Part shown: in pieces, positions 41,808 through 51,221 of the stretch
Position numbering within the stretch: the stretch's first letter is position 1
Layout: the number at the start of each line of letters is the position of its first letter
Source of the DNA: an uncultured Bacillota bacterium
GTDB lineage: Bacteria > Bacillota_I > Bacilli_A > RFN20 > CAG-631
Length of the DNA stretch: 64,000 bases
Assembly (NCBI GenBank): GCA_902491575.1
Contig: CABUID010000010.1
Span: 1-64,000, forward strand
Reading direction: 5' to 3'
Translations under genes and position numbers: made by a program
Notes under the pieces: model-generated
What the model was told of the DNA's origin: nothing
Database searches by the model: none
What the model saw: the letters and a program-made list of their open reading frames with translations, nothing else

Positions 41808-43472
41808 CTATTTCTCGCCATAAAAAGCTTTTACTTTTAAAACAAAAGAAATAATTAAATAAAGTGCAATACCTAAAGAAATGAAAAACATTTTTAAACA
41901 AGCCGTTGCCATTCCATTATAGACGCCTACTTCACTAAATAATTTAAAAGCAAATAATGAATAAATCAATGTTAATACAAAGGCCACTACGGAAGCTTTA
42001 TTTTCATTTTCATTATTTACATCTTCGCCACTCGTTGCATACAATTCGTTTTGTGGATTCATGATATCTAAAGTAGCACAATAAAAAATATGACCATAAT
42101 GCAAAAACAAAATGGCGAATACCATAATCATTGTATTTCCTACACCCAAATCCGCGTATTTGCCAAAGATGATTACAGAGACAATAACACAAGGTATAGA
42201 CAAAACAAGGTTAAATGTCAATTTAGCAAATAAAGGTACTATCGGCTTTACAGGTTTTGTTTTTTTAATATATCCAGCTCTGCCTTCTTTACTATACAAA
42301 GTAGCTATTAAACTATTCGAAGCTAAAAGTGGTAATAAAATAATTAAAATATTAAAGGCATAGGACAAACGATAACCTAAAGAATTCTTATCAATAGCAT
42401 CAAATATCCTATCTAAAAGTAAAATTAGTATCGGAATTATAATGTAAATAACTAAATAATTGATGGATATTTCCATAGAACGAAAAGATACTTTAAATTC
42501 TTTTATATTAAAAGATATAAAAGGCGAATGTTTCTTATTTATGCCTTCAATCGTTGCATTTTTATTAAATTCAAAATTCTTAGACATCATTTTGAAAAAG
42601 ATGGGTCTAGAAATAAAATAGTTTAAAAAATACAAAATTACGACACTTACAAGCAAAACCAAAGTTTTTAATAATGTCCAACCATCTACATAAAAAATAC
42701 CATTGCTTTGTTTTTGACCAATAATACTACGAGTAATGTTGGTAATAATAATATTTCTTTTTTCAAAATCATTTAAAAAATTCATAATGGCGCTGCGAAT
42801 TTCTGGCCATTGCACTATCAAATCAATAGAAGATGGGATAAAATTAATCAAATAAATAGAACCTGCAATAAATCCAATAATAATAAATAAAGCTAAAAAT
42901 CCTTTAACAACAGAATATTTATTCATAAACCGGTATAAATACATTAAAGGAATAGAAAATAGCGAGCCTAATAAAACAGGCAAAGCGATTAACAACACAA
43001 TAGGAAGAATCATCCAAAGATAAGAAGTCCAATGCAAACAATTTTTTAAAGATAAATTAATAGCACACGCAAGAATTAAAGGGATCGTAAAACTAAAACT
43101 ACGTTTGATTTCATAAAAATAAAAAACGAGTAATTTCGAAATAAAAATCTTATTATTTCGAATAGGCATAGTAATCAATACTTTATTATCCTCTGCAAAA
43201 TAAAGGGTTTTCATCAAACCATAAGCACAGGAAATAAAAGATAAAACTAAAGCCAATGTCATTACAAAAGTCATGATTTGTGGCATATCAAAATAATAAA
43301 CCAGTCCTAACTTACTCGCTCCAAATAATATTAAACTATAAATAAGAGTAATCACTAAAAATTTAACAATAGCTAAAACAACTGTATGTATTCTACTTTT
43401 GTTTGAATAAATCCAGCTAACATCAATTTTATCTTTAAGTTGCATGAATATTAAAGTTTTAATTTGACGCAT
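41808..43472 (-). CDS. ABC-type membrane permease subunit
   Basis: 554-aa polytopic protein with about twelve hydrophobic segments, resembling large ABC-2-type permeases of the YthB/EcsB-like kind that pair with one ATPase. It contains a hydrophilic central region and no enzyme motif. 15 bases downstream of the ATPase fusion gene and 12 upstream of a small exported protein, so the three are one operon. Likely exports a peptide, lipid or antimicrobial, but the substrate is unknown. Confidence 0.8.
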   Translation of the reverse strand: MRQIKTLIFMQLKDKIDVSWIYSNKSRIHTVVLAIVKFLVITLIYSLILFGASKLGLVYYFDMPQIMTFVMTLALVLSFISCAYGLMKTLYFAEDNKVLITMPIRNNKIFISKLLVFYFYEIKRSFSFTIPLILACAINLSLKNCLHWTSYLWMILPIVLLIALPVLLGSLFSIPLMYLYRFMNKYSVVKGFLALFIIIGFIAGSIYLINFIPSSIDLIVQWPEIRSAIMNFLNDFEKRNIIITNITRSIIGQKQSNGIFYVDGWTLLKTLVLLVSVVILYFLNYFISRPIFFKMMSKNFEFNKNATIEGINKKHSPFISFNIKEFKVSFRSMEISINYLVIYIIIPILILLLDRIFDAIDKNSLGYRLSYAFNILIILLPLLASNSLIATLYSKEGRAGYIKKTKPVKPIVPLFAKLTFNLVLSIPCVIVSVIIFGKYADLGVGNTMIMVFAILFLHYGHIFYCATLDIMNPQNELYATSGEDVNNENENKASVVAFVLTLIYSLFAFKLFSEVGVYNGMATACLKMFFISLGIALYLIISFVLKVKAFYGEK

Positions 43473-43487
43473 TTTATTACTCCTTAA

Positions 43488-45671
43488 TTACTCCCCATCA
43501 ATCATTTTTAAATAAAATTGTTCTAACGTATCTCCACTATCTTCAATTTCTTTCAATGTTTTAACACATAAAATATGTCCATTTTTGATTATGGCAATTC
43601 TTTGACATAATTTTTCTACAATATCGATTAAATGACTTGAAAAAAACACAATGTTTCCATGACTTGCATGTTCTTTCATACATTCCTTTACTTGATAGAT
43701 ACTATTAGGATCTAAACCCGTTAAAGGTTCATCTAAAATCCAAACTTTAGGATTGTGGATTAATGCGGACATTATTGTAATTTTTTGTTTCATTCCATGT
43801 GAATAAGTTTTAATCATATTATCAATTGATGTTTCCAGTTGAAATAATTGAATATACTTTTTCATCCTTTCGTCACGATCTTCTTTAGTCACATTATAAA
43901 TATCTGCAATGTAATTAATATACTCACGACCTGTTAATTTTTCATATAATGCATAATGGTCTGGAACATATCCGATTTGAGATTTAGCTTCTACGGGTTG
44001 AGTGGCCACATCATAACCGCAAATATGAATACTTCCTTCACTAATTGGTTGAATACCTACCGTAGTTTTAATAATAGTCGATTTCCCAGCACCATTAGGA
44101 CCTAAAAACCCAAAAATTTCTCCTCCTGTGACACTTAAACAAGCGTCTTGAACTGCATATTTTTTACTTGAAGCATATTTCTTAGAAAAGTGATTCAATT
44201 CAAATTTAATACCTGCATCTTTATCCATAGGTTCACCTAACTTTCTGCCTTTCAAGGCACTTTTTAAAGCATATTCACTTATTTTTATTTTCTTTATTTT
44301 ACGAAACAACTTTTTATTTCCATCGACGACTCGATAAGCTTCTTCATAAACAAACCATACACCTAGACCAATGACAACATAAGTCATAAAAAAGATAAAC
44401 TGGTATAAAGGGTGCAATTCATACGTATAACCTTTTATGGTAAAAACAAAGTTTAAATCAAATAATTTTTCAGCCCAAAGTCCTAATTTATCTGCAACGA
44501 AATCACTATTGATAAAAAAGTAATCGACACTATGTCCATGTGCAGTGAAATAAACATTAAAAAATAAAGCAATTAAAAAATAAACTAAAAAAGCGACCAT
44601 AGAATGAATAAATTGTTTCAATTTTGGCCTTTCAAACTGTTTTAAAGCGACAATCAAAATAGGCATGAAAAAGGCAATATAATGATTATACCAAAAGGTA
44701 AACATTCGCATTGAAAGAATATTGGTGGCATCAGCATAATTAGGCATCAACATAGCGAGTAATGCACCAACTACATTGATAAAATATGTAAAGTAAAACA
44801 AACGTTTCATTTTGAAAATTAATACTAAAGGAATAATAAATAAAGCTGTATTGCACAAATGGAAAGGCCAACTCCAAGGAGATAAGATAGTTGTATAATT
44901 ATAATTAACAACAAATCCAACTAAAACTCCTAGACTAATAAAAATTAATACAAATCGCTGATAAATCTCCTCTTTTTTTCTTAAAATGTAATAAAGAAGA
45001 AATGGAATAAGTATATTTCCATATAAAACATAACGATGATAAGGTGTAAAATCTTTAATATTCCATGAATTTGTAAATTTTGGAAAACCAAATACATATT
45101 GAACAAAATAAGATGGTAAAGTGAATAAACTCAGTCCAAAGAACATTAAAAACATCCATAAAATTTCTTTAAAAACAATTTTTTCTTTCCATTCGTTAAT
45201 CAAATGATAGATAGACAAAGATAAAGCTATTGCTGTTTCTAAACTTAAGAAAATTGGAAGTAGTAATGAAGATGTTTGACCTTGTAATAAAATGCATATT
45301 GGTTTTAAAAAAATGATTTGTAGAATAAAAATAAAAGGTGTAATCCATCGAACAATATGATTTAAAATTTTAATATTGAAAAAAGCTCTACAAAAAACAA
45401 ACAAAATAGCACTATAATCTAACCAAATAAAAACCAAACAAAAGGTAGTTAATACTTTGTTTTTTAAAGGTGAAGAATCTAAGCCAATAAAACTATTGGG
45501 AGAAGAAGCAATAATAGATTGATAACAAAACATACGAACAACAAAAATAACAATGCCTACGATTGCTATGATTTTCTCAAAAGAAAGCTTTCTTTTGAAA
45601 ACATATCGATTAAGAAGTAAAGTCCCTTCCAGTAAAATAAATGTCAAAGCAAAGACGATATATTCTATCAT
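43488..45671 (-). CDS. TMEM164/YwaF-like membrane domain fused to ABC ATPase
   Basis: 727-aa protein. The first about 490 residues hold many membrane helices with TMEM164/YwaF (TIGR02206-type) marks such as WSWPFHLCNTALF and ELHPLYQF. Residues about 495-727 form a complete ABC ATPase: Walker A GPNGAGKST, signature YSHGMKQK, Walker B VWILDEPLTGLD, switch His in SSHLIDIVE. The unusual point is that a YwaF-like domain, normally separate, is joined to the ATPase of an ABC-2 exporter. ATG 45671 has a TTAGGAGAAA site upstream; the frame extends 12 codons further but overlaps the promoter. First gene of the operon with permease and exported protein. Function of the membrane domain is not known. Confidence 0.85.
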   Translation of the reverse strand: MIEYIVFALTFILLEGTLLLNRYVFKRKLSFEKIIAIVGIVIFVVRMFCYQSIIASSPNSFIGLDSSPLKNKVLTTFCLVFIWLDYSAILFVFCRAFFNIKILNHIVRWITPFIFILQIIFLKPICILLQGQTSSLLLPIFLSLETAIALSLSIYHLINEWKEKIVFKEILWMFLMFFGLSLFTLPSYFVQYVFGFPKFTNSWNIKDFTPYHRYVLYGNILIPFLLYYILRKKEEIYQRFVLIFISLGVLVGFVVNYNYTTILSPWSWPFHLCNTALFIIPLVLIFKMKRLFYFTYFINVVGALLAMLMPNYADATNILSMRMFTFWYNHYIAFFMPILIVALKQFERPKLKQFIHSMVAFLVYFLIALFFNVYFTAHGHSVDYFFINSDFVADKLGLWAEKLFDLNFVFTIKGYTYELHPLYQFIFFMTYVVIGLGVWFVYEEAYRVVDGNKKLFRKIKKIKISEYALKSALKGRKLGEPMDKDAGIKFELNHFSKKYASSKKYAVQDACLSVTGGEIFGFLGPNGAGKSTIIKTTVGIQPISEGSIHICGYDVATQPVEAKSQIGYVPDHYALYEKLTGREYINYIADIYNVTKEDRDERMKKYIQLFQLETSIDNMIKTYSHGMKQKITIMSALIHNPKVWILDEPLTGLDPNSIYQVKECMKEHASHGNIVFFSSHLIDIVEKLCQRIAIIKNGHILCVKTLKEIEDSGDTLEQFYLKMIDGE

Positions 45672-45697
45672 GATTTTTTTTCTCCTAATCGCGTAAC

Positions 45698-45748
45698 ATC
45701 TTATCATTTTAACCTTTTCATGTCAACTAAGTATAGAAATACTTAGTT
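45698..45748 (-). promoter_or_regulatory. ABC operon promoter with palindromic operator
   Basis: On the minus strand TTGACA (45721-45726), 17-bp spacer, TAAGAT (45698-45703). A perfect 10-bp inverted repeat, AACTAAGTAT (45725-45734) and ATACTTAGTT (45739-45748) around a 4-base centre, abuts the -35 and is a candidate operator for a repressor or activator. Confidence 0.7.
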
Positions 45749-45830
45749 ATACTATATTTATTTTGCATTTTTAATAAAAATTTATGAAAGCATTTTCATT
45801 CTTAAAAGACTTGTCTATAATATAATAAAA

Positions 45831-45881
45831 GTATTTCTATTTTTTTCTGAATCATTTTATGTTAAAATAGCATAGAAATAC
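45831..45881 (+). promoter_or_regulatory. M16 peptidase promoter flanked by ATAGAAATAC copies
   Basis: TGT-TAAAAT (45860-45868) is an extended -10 for the M16C gene; no good -35 is evident. GTATTTCTAT (45831-45840) and ATAGAAATAC (45872-45881) flank it as an inverted pair, and a third copy (45733-45742) lies in the operator of the divergent ABC operon. Confidence 0.45.
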
Positions 45882-45905
45882 AAAAATTATTAAAGGAGAC
45901 CATTT

Positions 45906-48794
45906 ATGAAAATTAATGAAGAAAAGTATGGTTTTAAACTAATTTCAATCGAGCAAATTGAAGATATCAACGCTACTTTATATCAATATGAGCACTTAAA
46001 ATCTGGTGGAAAGGTGGCATATCTTGCCAATGATGATACAAATTGTTGTTTCGCTATTGGTTTTAAGACTTTACCAGAAAATAGTACTGGCGTTTGTCAT
46101 ATTATTGAACATAGTTTATTATGTGGATCTAAAAAATTTCCTTTAAAGGAACCATTTGTAAATTTAATTAAAAGTTCTTTGGCTACTTTTTTAAATGCTT
46201 TTACTGCTTATGATTGGACAATGTACCCTTTTGCCTCTCAAACGCCTAAAGATTTTAACCATATTTTAGAAATTTATTTAGATGCTGTCTTCAATCCTCT
46301 TTCAATGGAAGACGAACGACCTTTCTTACAAGAGGGATGGCACTTAGAATTATTAAACGAAGAAGATACACCTTCTTATAAAGGTGTTGTTTATAATGAA
46401 ATGAAGGGCGCTATGTCTAGTGTGGATGAAATATTAGTTCAATCTACGCTAGAGGCAATGTATAAAGATACTTTTTATCGTTTTAATTCAGGTGGTGATC
46501 CTGAAGAAATTGTTCATTTATCTTATCAAGAATATAAAGATTTTTATTACAAGCATTATACACCTCAAAATGCATTTACTTATTTTTATGGAAAAATGGA
46601 TATTGAAGAAAAATTAAAATTTTTAGATGAGGAGTATTTTCATAAATTTACTCGTCAAAACAAAGAAATTACCATCGAACCTCAAAATCCTTTCATTGAT
46701 TTATCTTTTGAAAAAGAGTACGAAATTGGCAAAGAAGAAGAAACAAAAGATAATACTTATATGAGTTTATGCTATGGGCTAGATCATTATAATCATTATG
46801 AAGATTTGATGGCTATGAATATTTTATGTGATGCATTATTATCCAAAAATGAGTCGCCATTAAAAAAAGCCTTATTACAAGCAGGACTTGGTCAAAACGT
46901 GGAATGTCGAATCGATGATGATAATATTATTCCAGCATTGCATATTTATCTGCAAAAAACAAATCCGAATAAAAAAGAGGATTTCAAAAAAGTTTTTGAA
47001 AATGAAGTTTTAAAATTAGTAGAAAATGGTATAGATAAAGATTTGCTTTTAGCTTCTATCAATCATTCTGAATTTAAAGATAAAGAGTTGGATGTAGGTG
47101 GAACACCTAAAGGACTTCTTTTTGCTATGATTATGATGGGAAGTTTTAATTATAATGGAGAATTATCTAGTCATCTTGAATTTACAAAATATTATAATAA
47201 ATTTAGACAAGAAATTGACCATCGTTATTTTGAAAAAAAATTAGAAAAATATATATTGAATAGTAAACATTGTGTTCAAGTTGTTTTAAAACCTTCTAAA
47301 ACATTAGGCATGCAAAAACAAAAAGCTATGGATGAAAAAATGGCTAGTCTTAAAGAAAATATGAGTAAAGAAGAAAAGAAGCAACTTGTATTACAAACCC
47401 AAAACTTACTAGCTTATCAAAATCATGTGGATACAAAAGAAGAACTTAAAAGTTTACCTAGTTTAAAAATCAAAGATATTCCCAATACCATTAACTATTT
47501 GGATTCTAAAAAATGTTCTGTTAATGGTATAAAAGGCTTTATTCATTGTGTAAACACCAATAAAATTGCTTATTTAAGAATGTATTTTGATTTAAGAACG
47601 ATTGCTTTTGAGGATTTGCCATATGTATTATTATTAAAATCATTATTTTTGAATGTTCCGACTACTCATTATCAAGTCGCTGATATAACCAATTTGGTGA
47701 AAACACATTTAGGCGATTTATCTTTTAGTGAACTTGTGACTTCTTCATCCAAAGAAGATTATCAAGCCTTTTTTAAAGTTTCTGTAAGTGCTTTAAATGA
47801 AAATGTATCGTATATTCCTAAACTTTTACAAGAAATTCTTCTTCATTCCAAATTTAGTAAAAAAGAAGTTTTACAAATTGCTAAACAAATCGCCAATGAC
47901 TTAAAGCAACAAATCATTGCGAATGGAACGAGTGTTGCAATGTCGCTTGTAAGAAGTAGTTATTCAAAAGAAGGCTCCTTTATTGCCAATGCATTAAAAG
48001 GTCCAAATGTTTTAGAATTTTTTAATCATCTTATTAAAAACTACCATCATCAAGAAGTAAATCAAAAATTAAAAGATATTTCAAAAGCTTTATTTAATAA
48101 GCAAAACGTCATTTTATCAATGTCTGGTGATGAAAAGACCTTACTTCTTTTAAAAGAAACCCTTAGAAAAGTAAAACTGCCAAAGAAACATTATGAACTC
48201 ATTTTAAATCTTCCAACAAAAGAAGTTTCTAAAAATGCTTTCATTATACCTTCTGGGGTTTCTTATAACGCGTTGTGTAATAATCTTGAAGATTATAATG
48301 AACACTTTCAAGGTAAATATCTTGTTTTAGCACATATTATTTCATACGATTATTTATGGGCTGAAATAAGAGTTAAAGGCGGTGCCTATGGAAGTAGTTT
48401 ATCCGTGATGAAAAATAATGATTTTGTCCTTTCTACATACCGCGATCCAAATGTTAAAAATTCTTATGAAACATTTAAAAATCTTCCGAATTACTTAAGA
48501 AAATTTAAAGTTTCTAATGATGAATTTTTATCTTATATAATTGGTACAATGGGTAATTTTGATACTCCATTATCCACACCCTCTTTAATTAATACGTGGG
48601 ATATTAATTATTTAAATGGCTATCATAAAAAAGATAAAGTCAAATTGAAAAAAGAAGTTTTAAAAACTCGTTTGAAAGATATTCAAGAATGTGCTGATTT
48701 AATCGAAAAAATGCTTGAAAATGCTAGTGAATGTACTATCGGTAATGATAGAAAGATTGATGACTATTCTTTTGATCAAGTCAAACCATTATAA
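45906..48794 (+). CDS. M16C (PreP-like) zinc metallopeptidase
   Basis: 962-aa insulinase-family peptidase with two M16 halves in one chain. The zinc motif is inverted HxxEH, seen as HIIEHSLLCGSKKFPLKEPF with His, Glu and His in HIIEH at about residues 62-66, and a distal Glu near 170 (NEMKG region). Length and single-chain arrangement match the M16C (presequence protease/Cym1) group, which degrades short peptides in a closed chamber. It is transcribed from its own promoter and is followed after 2 bases by a membrane protein of unknown function. Probably intracellular, degrading peptides. Confidence 0.9.
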   Translation: MKINEEKYGFKLISIEQIEDINATLYQYEHLKSGGKVAYLANDDTNCCFAIGFKTLPENSTGVCHIIEHSLLCGSKKFPLKEPFVNLIKSSLATFLNAFTAYDWTMYPFASQTPKDFNHILEIYLDAVFNPLSMEDERPFLQEGWHLELLNEEDTPSYKGVVYNEMKGAMSSVDEILVQSTLEAMYKDTFYRFNSGGDPEEIVHLSYQEYKDFYYKHYTPQNAFTYFYGKMDIEEKLKFLDEEYFHKFTRQNKEITIEPQNPFIDLSFEKEYEIGKEEETKDNTYMSLCYGLDHYNHYEDLMAMNILCDALLSKNESPLKKALLQAGLGQNVECRIDDDNIIPALHIYLQKTNPNKKEDFKKVFENEVLKLVENGIDKDLLLASINHSEFKDKELDVGGTPKGLLFAMIMMGSFNYNGELSSHLEFTKYYNKFRQEIDHRYFEKKLEKYILNSKHCVQVVLKPSKTLGMQKQKAMDEKMASLKENMSKEEKKQLVLQTQNLLAYQNHVDTKEELKSLPSLKIKDIPNTINYLDSKKCSVNGIKGFIHCVNTNKIAYLRMYFDLRTIAFEDLPYVLLLKSLFLNVPTTHYQVADITNLVKTHLGDLSFSELVTSSSKEDYQAFFKVSVSALNENVSYIPKLLQEILLHSKFSKKEVLQIAKQIANDLKQQIIANGTSVAMSLVRSSYSKEGSFIANALKGPNVLEFFNHLIKNYHHQEVNQKLKDISKALFNKQNVILSMSGDEKTLLLLKETLRKVKLPKKHYELILNLPTKEVSKNAFIIPSGVSYNALCNNLEDYNEHFQGKYLVLAHIISYDYLWAEIRVKGGAYGSSLSVMKNNDFVLSTYRDPNVKNSYETFKNLPNYLRKFKVSNDEFLSYIIGTMGNFDTPLSTPSLINTWDINYLNGYHKKDKVKLKKEVLKTRLKDIQECADLIEKMLENASECTIGNDRKIDDYSFDQVKPL

Positions 48795-48796
48795 AG

Positions 48797-49660
48797 ATGA
48801 AACTAAAAGAAGTTCTAGACGATTATTCAGTCAATTATATTGAAGATATTCCTTATTTTAAAGTCAATGATTTTACTTATTTTTATTGTACTTTAAAAAG
48901 TAAAGAATATTTAGGTGTTTGCTTAAATAAGTCCTTAGTAAGGAAAAGTGACTTAAAATACATTAACCAACAATGTCGCCCTTTTGCTAAAATAACTTGC
49001 GATAGTATTGCTTTAAAAAATGATTTATTATACATTGAATTATTAAATCAAGATAATCTCATGGATAAATTAAATCGAATATCCAAACTTTTAAAATTGA
49101 TGAATTATGTCCAACGCAAAAATTGTGTTCTTTGTGGCAATAAAGTTGATATCCATAAATTTCATCAATTTCTTTTCCCTATCGATGAAAAATGTTGGAC
49201 AAATTTAGAGATGGAAAGAAAGCGTTATTCTACGAATCAAAAGGATTATTTTAAAAAATCCTTTCTTTATGGTTTAATAGGCGCATTTATTGGTATTATT
49301 CCTTCTACTATTATCGCTTTTATTTTAGAAAGTTACTCGATTATTTCAACGATTTTACTATTTTTAAGTCCTTTTTTAACGGTTATATTTTTCTATAAAA
49401 CAAAAATTTTCCGAACTAAAAAAAATGATTTAATTTGTAGCCTCATTTCAGTTGTATTTGTTTTAATTTATCATTTAATTTTAATATTGATTTGTGTTCA
49501 TGCACATCAAATAACATCTATTCAGATGTATTTTACTATTTTAAAAAATTATGTTTTCGAATCATTAATAGAGACTGTATTCGTTTATTGGATTGGCCTT
49601 ATCAGTGCTCAATTTCTCACAAAGCCAAAAACTTTTATACGCCTAAAAAAAACGCTTTAA
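48797..49660 (+). CDS. Hypothetical membrane protein with Cys motif
   Basis: 287-aa protein that I do not recognise. The N-terminal half (about 1-140) is soluble and includes a CVLCGNK motif (near residue 114-120) that could be a metal knuckle, with a later Cys and His. The C-terminal half has four predicted membrane helices (about 155-280). It follows the M16C peptidase by 2 bases, so they are translated together. The M16 neighbour suggests a peptide-related role but nothing in the sequence proves it. It ends directly against a convergent small gene. Confidence 0.75.
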   Translation: MKLKEVLDDYSVNYIEDIPYFKVNDFTYFYCTLKSKEYLGVCLNKSLVRKSDLKYINQQCRPFAKITCDSIALKNDLLYIELLNQDNLMDKLNRISKLLKLMNYVQRKNCVLCGNKVDIHKFHQFLFPIDEKCWTNLEMERKRYSTNQKDYFKKSFLYGLIGAFIGIIPSTIIAFILESYSIISTILLFLSPFLTVIFFYKTKIFRTKKNDLICSLISVVFVLIYHLILILICVHAHQITSIQMYFTILKNYVFESLIETVFVYWIGLISAQFLTKPKTFIRLKKTL

Positions 49661-49942
49661 TTATTTATGTTTCCAACTATAATATTCATCATCTTTAGCA
49701 AAATCATAAGATTCTTCTTTTTCTTCATAAATAAAAAAAGTAACCTTTTCATATAATTTTTTAAATTCTTCATAATTTAACAATAAAGAACTATTTGCAT
49801 TCAAAATGAGAACTTTATTCTTTTTTTCCACAAAATAAGTTTTATTACCTGAAATAATGCTCAATAATATTTTTTTATTCTTTAAAAAAGTAATTGCAAT
49901 GTCGATTTGTTCTATACTTTCTGAATCTGTTAAATAATCCAT
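49661..49942 (-). CDS. Hypothetical 93-aa protein
   Basis: I do not recognise this soluble acidic protein. It starts with a clear ATG and a weak GAGG site, contains Lys/Glu-rich helices and a beta-like segment (ILNANSSLLLNYE). It converges on the preceding membrane protein with no spacing, and is divergent from the PTS-like gene. Confidence 0.6.
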   Translation of the reverse strand: MDYLTDSESIEQIDIAITFLKNKKILLSIISGNKTYFVEKKNKVLILNANSSLLLNYEEFKKLYEKVTFFIYEEKEESYDFAKDDEYYSWKHK

Positions 49943-49973
49943 ATCTTTTTATCCTCATTTTAATTATACAATA

Positions 49974-50002
49974 TTCACAAAAAAAAGAAAATGTATTATA
50001 AT
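49974..50002 (+). promoter_or_regulatory. Sigma-A promoter of the PTS EIIC-like gene
   Basis: TTCACA (49974-49979), 17-bp spacer, perfect TATAAT (49997-50002). Confidence 0.65.
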
Positions 50003-50030
50003 TGGAAAGATTTTGAAAAGAGGGGAAAAA

Positions 50031-51116
50031 ATGAAAAGAAAAAAAGTTTTAAATTTTTTTATGATTACCTTAAATGGAATGGCTTATGGTCTTTTTTCTA
50101 CATTAATAATAGGAACAATTCTTTCCACAATCGCAAAAATTTTTCCAAATGATAGTGAAGTATATTCTGTTTTAAGTAGTTCAGCAACTTGTTTACAATA
50201 TTTAACAGGTGCAGGAATAGGTGTTGGGATAGCTTTAGCTTTAAAGATGGACGCTTTAAAAACAATTGTTATTTCTTCAGTAGGAGAACTAGCCGCATTT
50301 TTATCAAAGATTTTTAACTCTACAGAAGGCGTTATTACCGCAAATGGTTTTAAAATAGGGGATCCATTAACGATTTACTTTGTAGTTATAATTGTGGCCT
50401 TGTTAATGAAACTTGTTTTAAGAAAGAAAACACCTGTGGATATTTTAATTGTACCACTATTTGGTATCAGTTTAGGTATTGTATTTACACTATTATTGAG
50501 AACACCGGTGATTTATGCAACTTATGGTATTCAATACATCATTAATATTGCAACCACTTATCAACCTTTCTTAATGGGAATGATTATTGCCGTTTTAATG
50601 GGAATGGCTTTAACGGCTCCTATTTCAAGTGCTGCGATTGCTGCTATTGTCTTTACGGGAGAAGGTGAAGGACTTCAGATTGCTTCTGGTGCTGCTTTAA
50701 TTGGTTGTTGTACACAAATGGTAGGATTTGCCATTCAAGCACGAAAAGATAATAAAATAGGCATGGTTTTATCCATAGGAATCGGAACGAGTATGCTCGA
50801 GTTTAAAAACATTCTTAAGAATCCGAGGATTTGGCTTCCAACGATTATTACTTCTGCGATTTTAGGACCTATTTCGACTTGTGTAATTCAATTGAAATGT
50901 ATGGGGTCTGCTGCTGGTATGGGAACTGCAGGATTAGTGGGGCAATTTGGAACCATAGCCAGTATGGGAAGTTCTTGGCAAACTTATCTAATTATCTTTT
51001 TATTTGAAATTTTAGCTCCAATCGTATTGGTTTTTCTAATTGATTTATTATTTAGAAAATTAAATTGGATAAAAGATGGAGATTTGAAAGTTTCTAGTGA
51101 AGAGGATAACAAATAA
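50031..51116 (+). CDS. PTS EIIC-like (PF13303-type) membrane protein
   Basis: 361-aa polytopic protein with about ten membrane helices and glycine-rich segments (TGAGIGVGIALAL, TAPISSAAIAAI, GSAAGMGTAGLVGQFGT) typical of the PTS_EIIC_2 family. No EIIA or EIIB partner is adjacent, so it may act as a stand-alone transporter or sensor. ATG 50031 follows AAAAGAGGGGAAAAA; the frame extends to a TTG at 50013. Flanked by a sigma-A promoter and a terminator. Confidence 0.75.
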   Translation: MKRKKVLNFFMITLNGMAYGLFSTLIIGTILSTIAKIFPNDSEVYSVLSSSATCLQYLTGAGIGVGIALALKMDALKTIVISSVGELAAFLSKIFNSTEGVITANGFKIGDPLTIYFVVIIVALLMKLVLRKKTPVDILIVPLFGISLGIVFTLLLRTPVIYATYGIQYIINIATTYQPFLMGMIIAVLMGMALTAPISSAAIAAIVFTGEGEGLQIASGAALIGCCTQMVGFAIQARKDNKIGMVLSIGIGTSMLEFKNILKNPRIWLPTIITSAILGPISTCVIQLKCMGSAAGMGTAGLVGQFGTIASMGSSWQTYLIIFLFEILAPIVLVFLIDLLFRKLNWIKDGDLKVSSEEDNK

Positions 51117-51158
51117 ATATTTCGTTTTAGAAATACGAAAAAATGTGACATTAATTAG

Positions 51159-51190
51159 GATAGAAATATTTCTATCTTTTCTTTTTTTTT
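51159..51190 (+). terminator. Terminator of the PTS EIIC-like gene
   Basis: Palindrome GATAGAAATATTTCTATC (51159-51176) followed by TTTTC and a long T run; the transcript folds as a 7-bp stem with a 4-nt loop. It shares the ATAGAAAT core of the repeats near 45.8 kb. Confidence 0.65.
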
Positions 51191-51221
51191 ATTTTTGATA
51201 TAGTATAATTGGGTGACAAAT

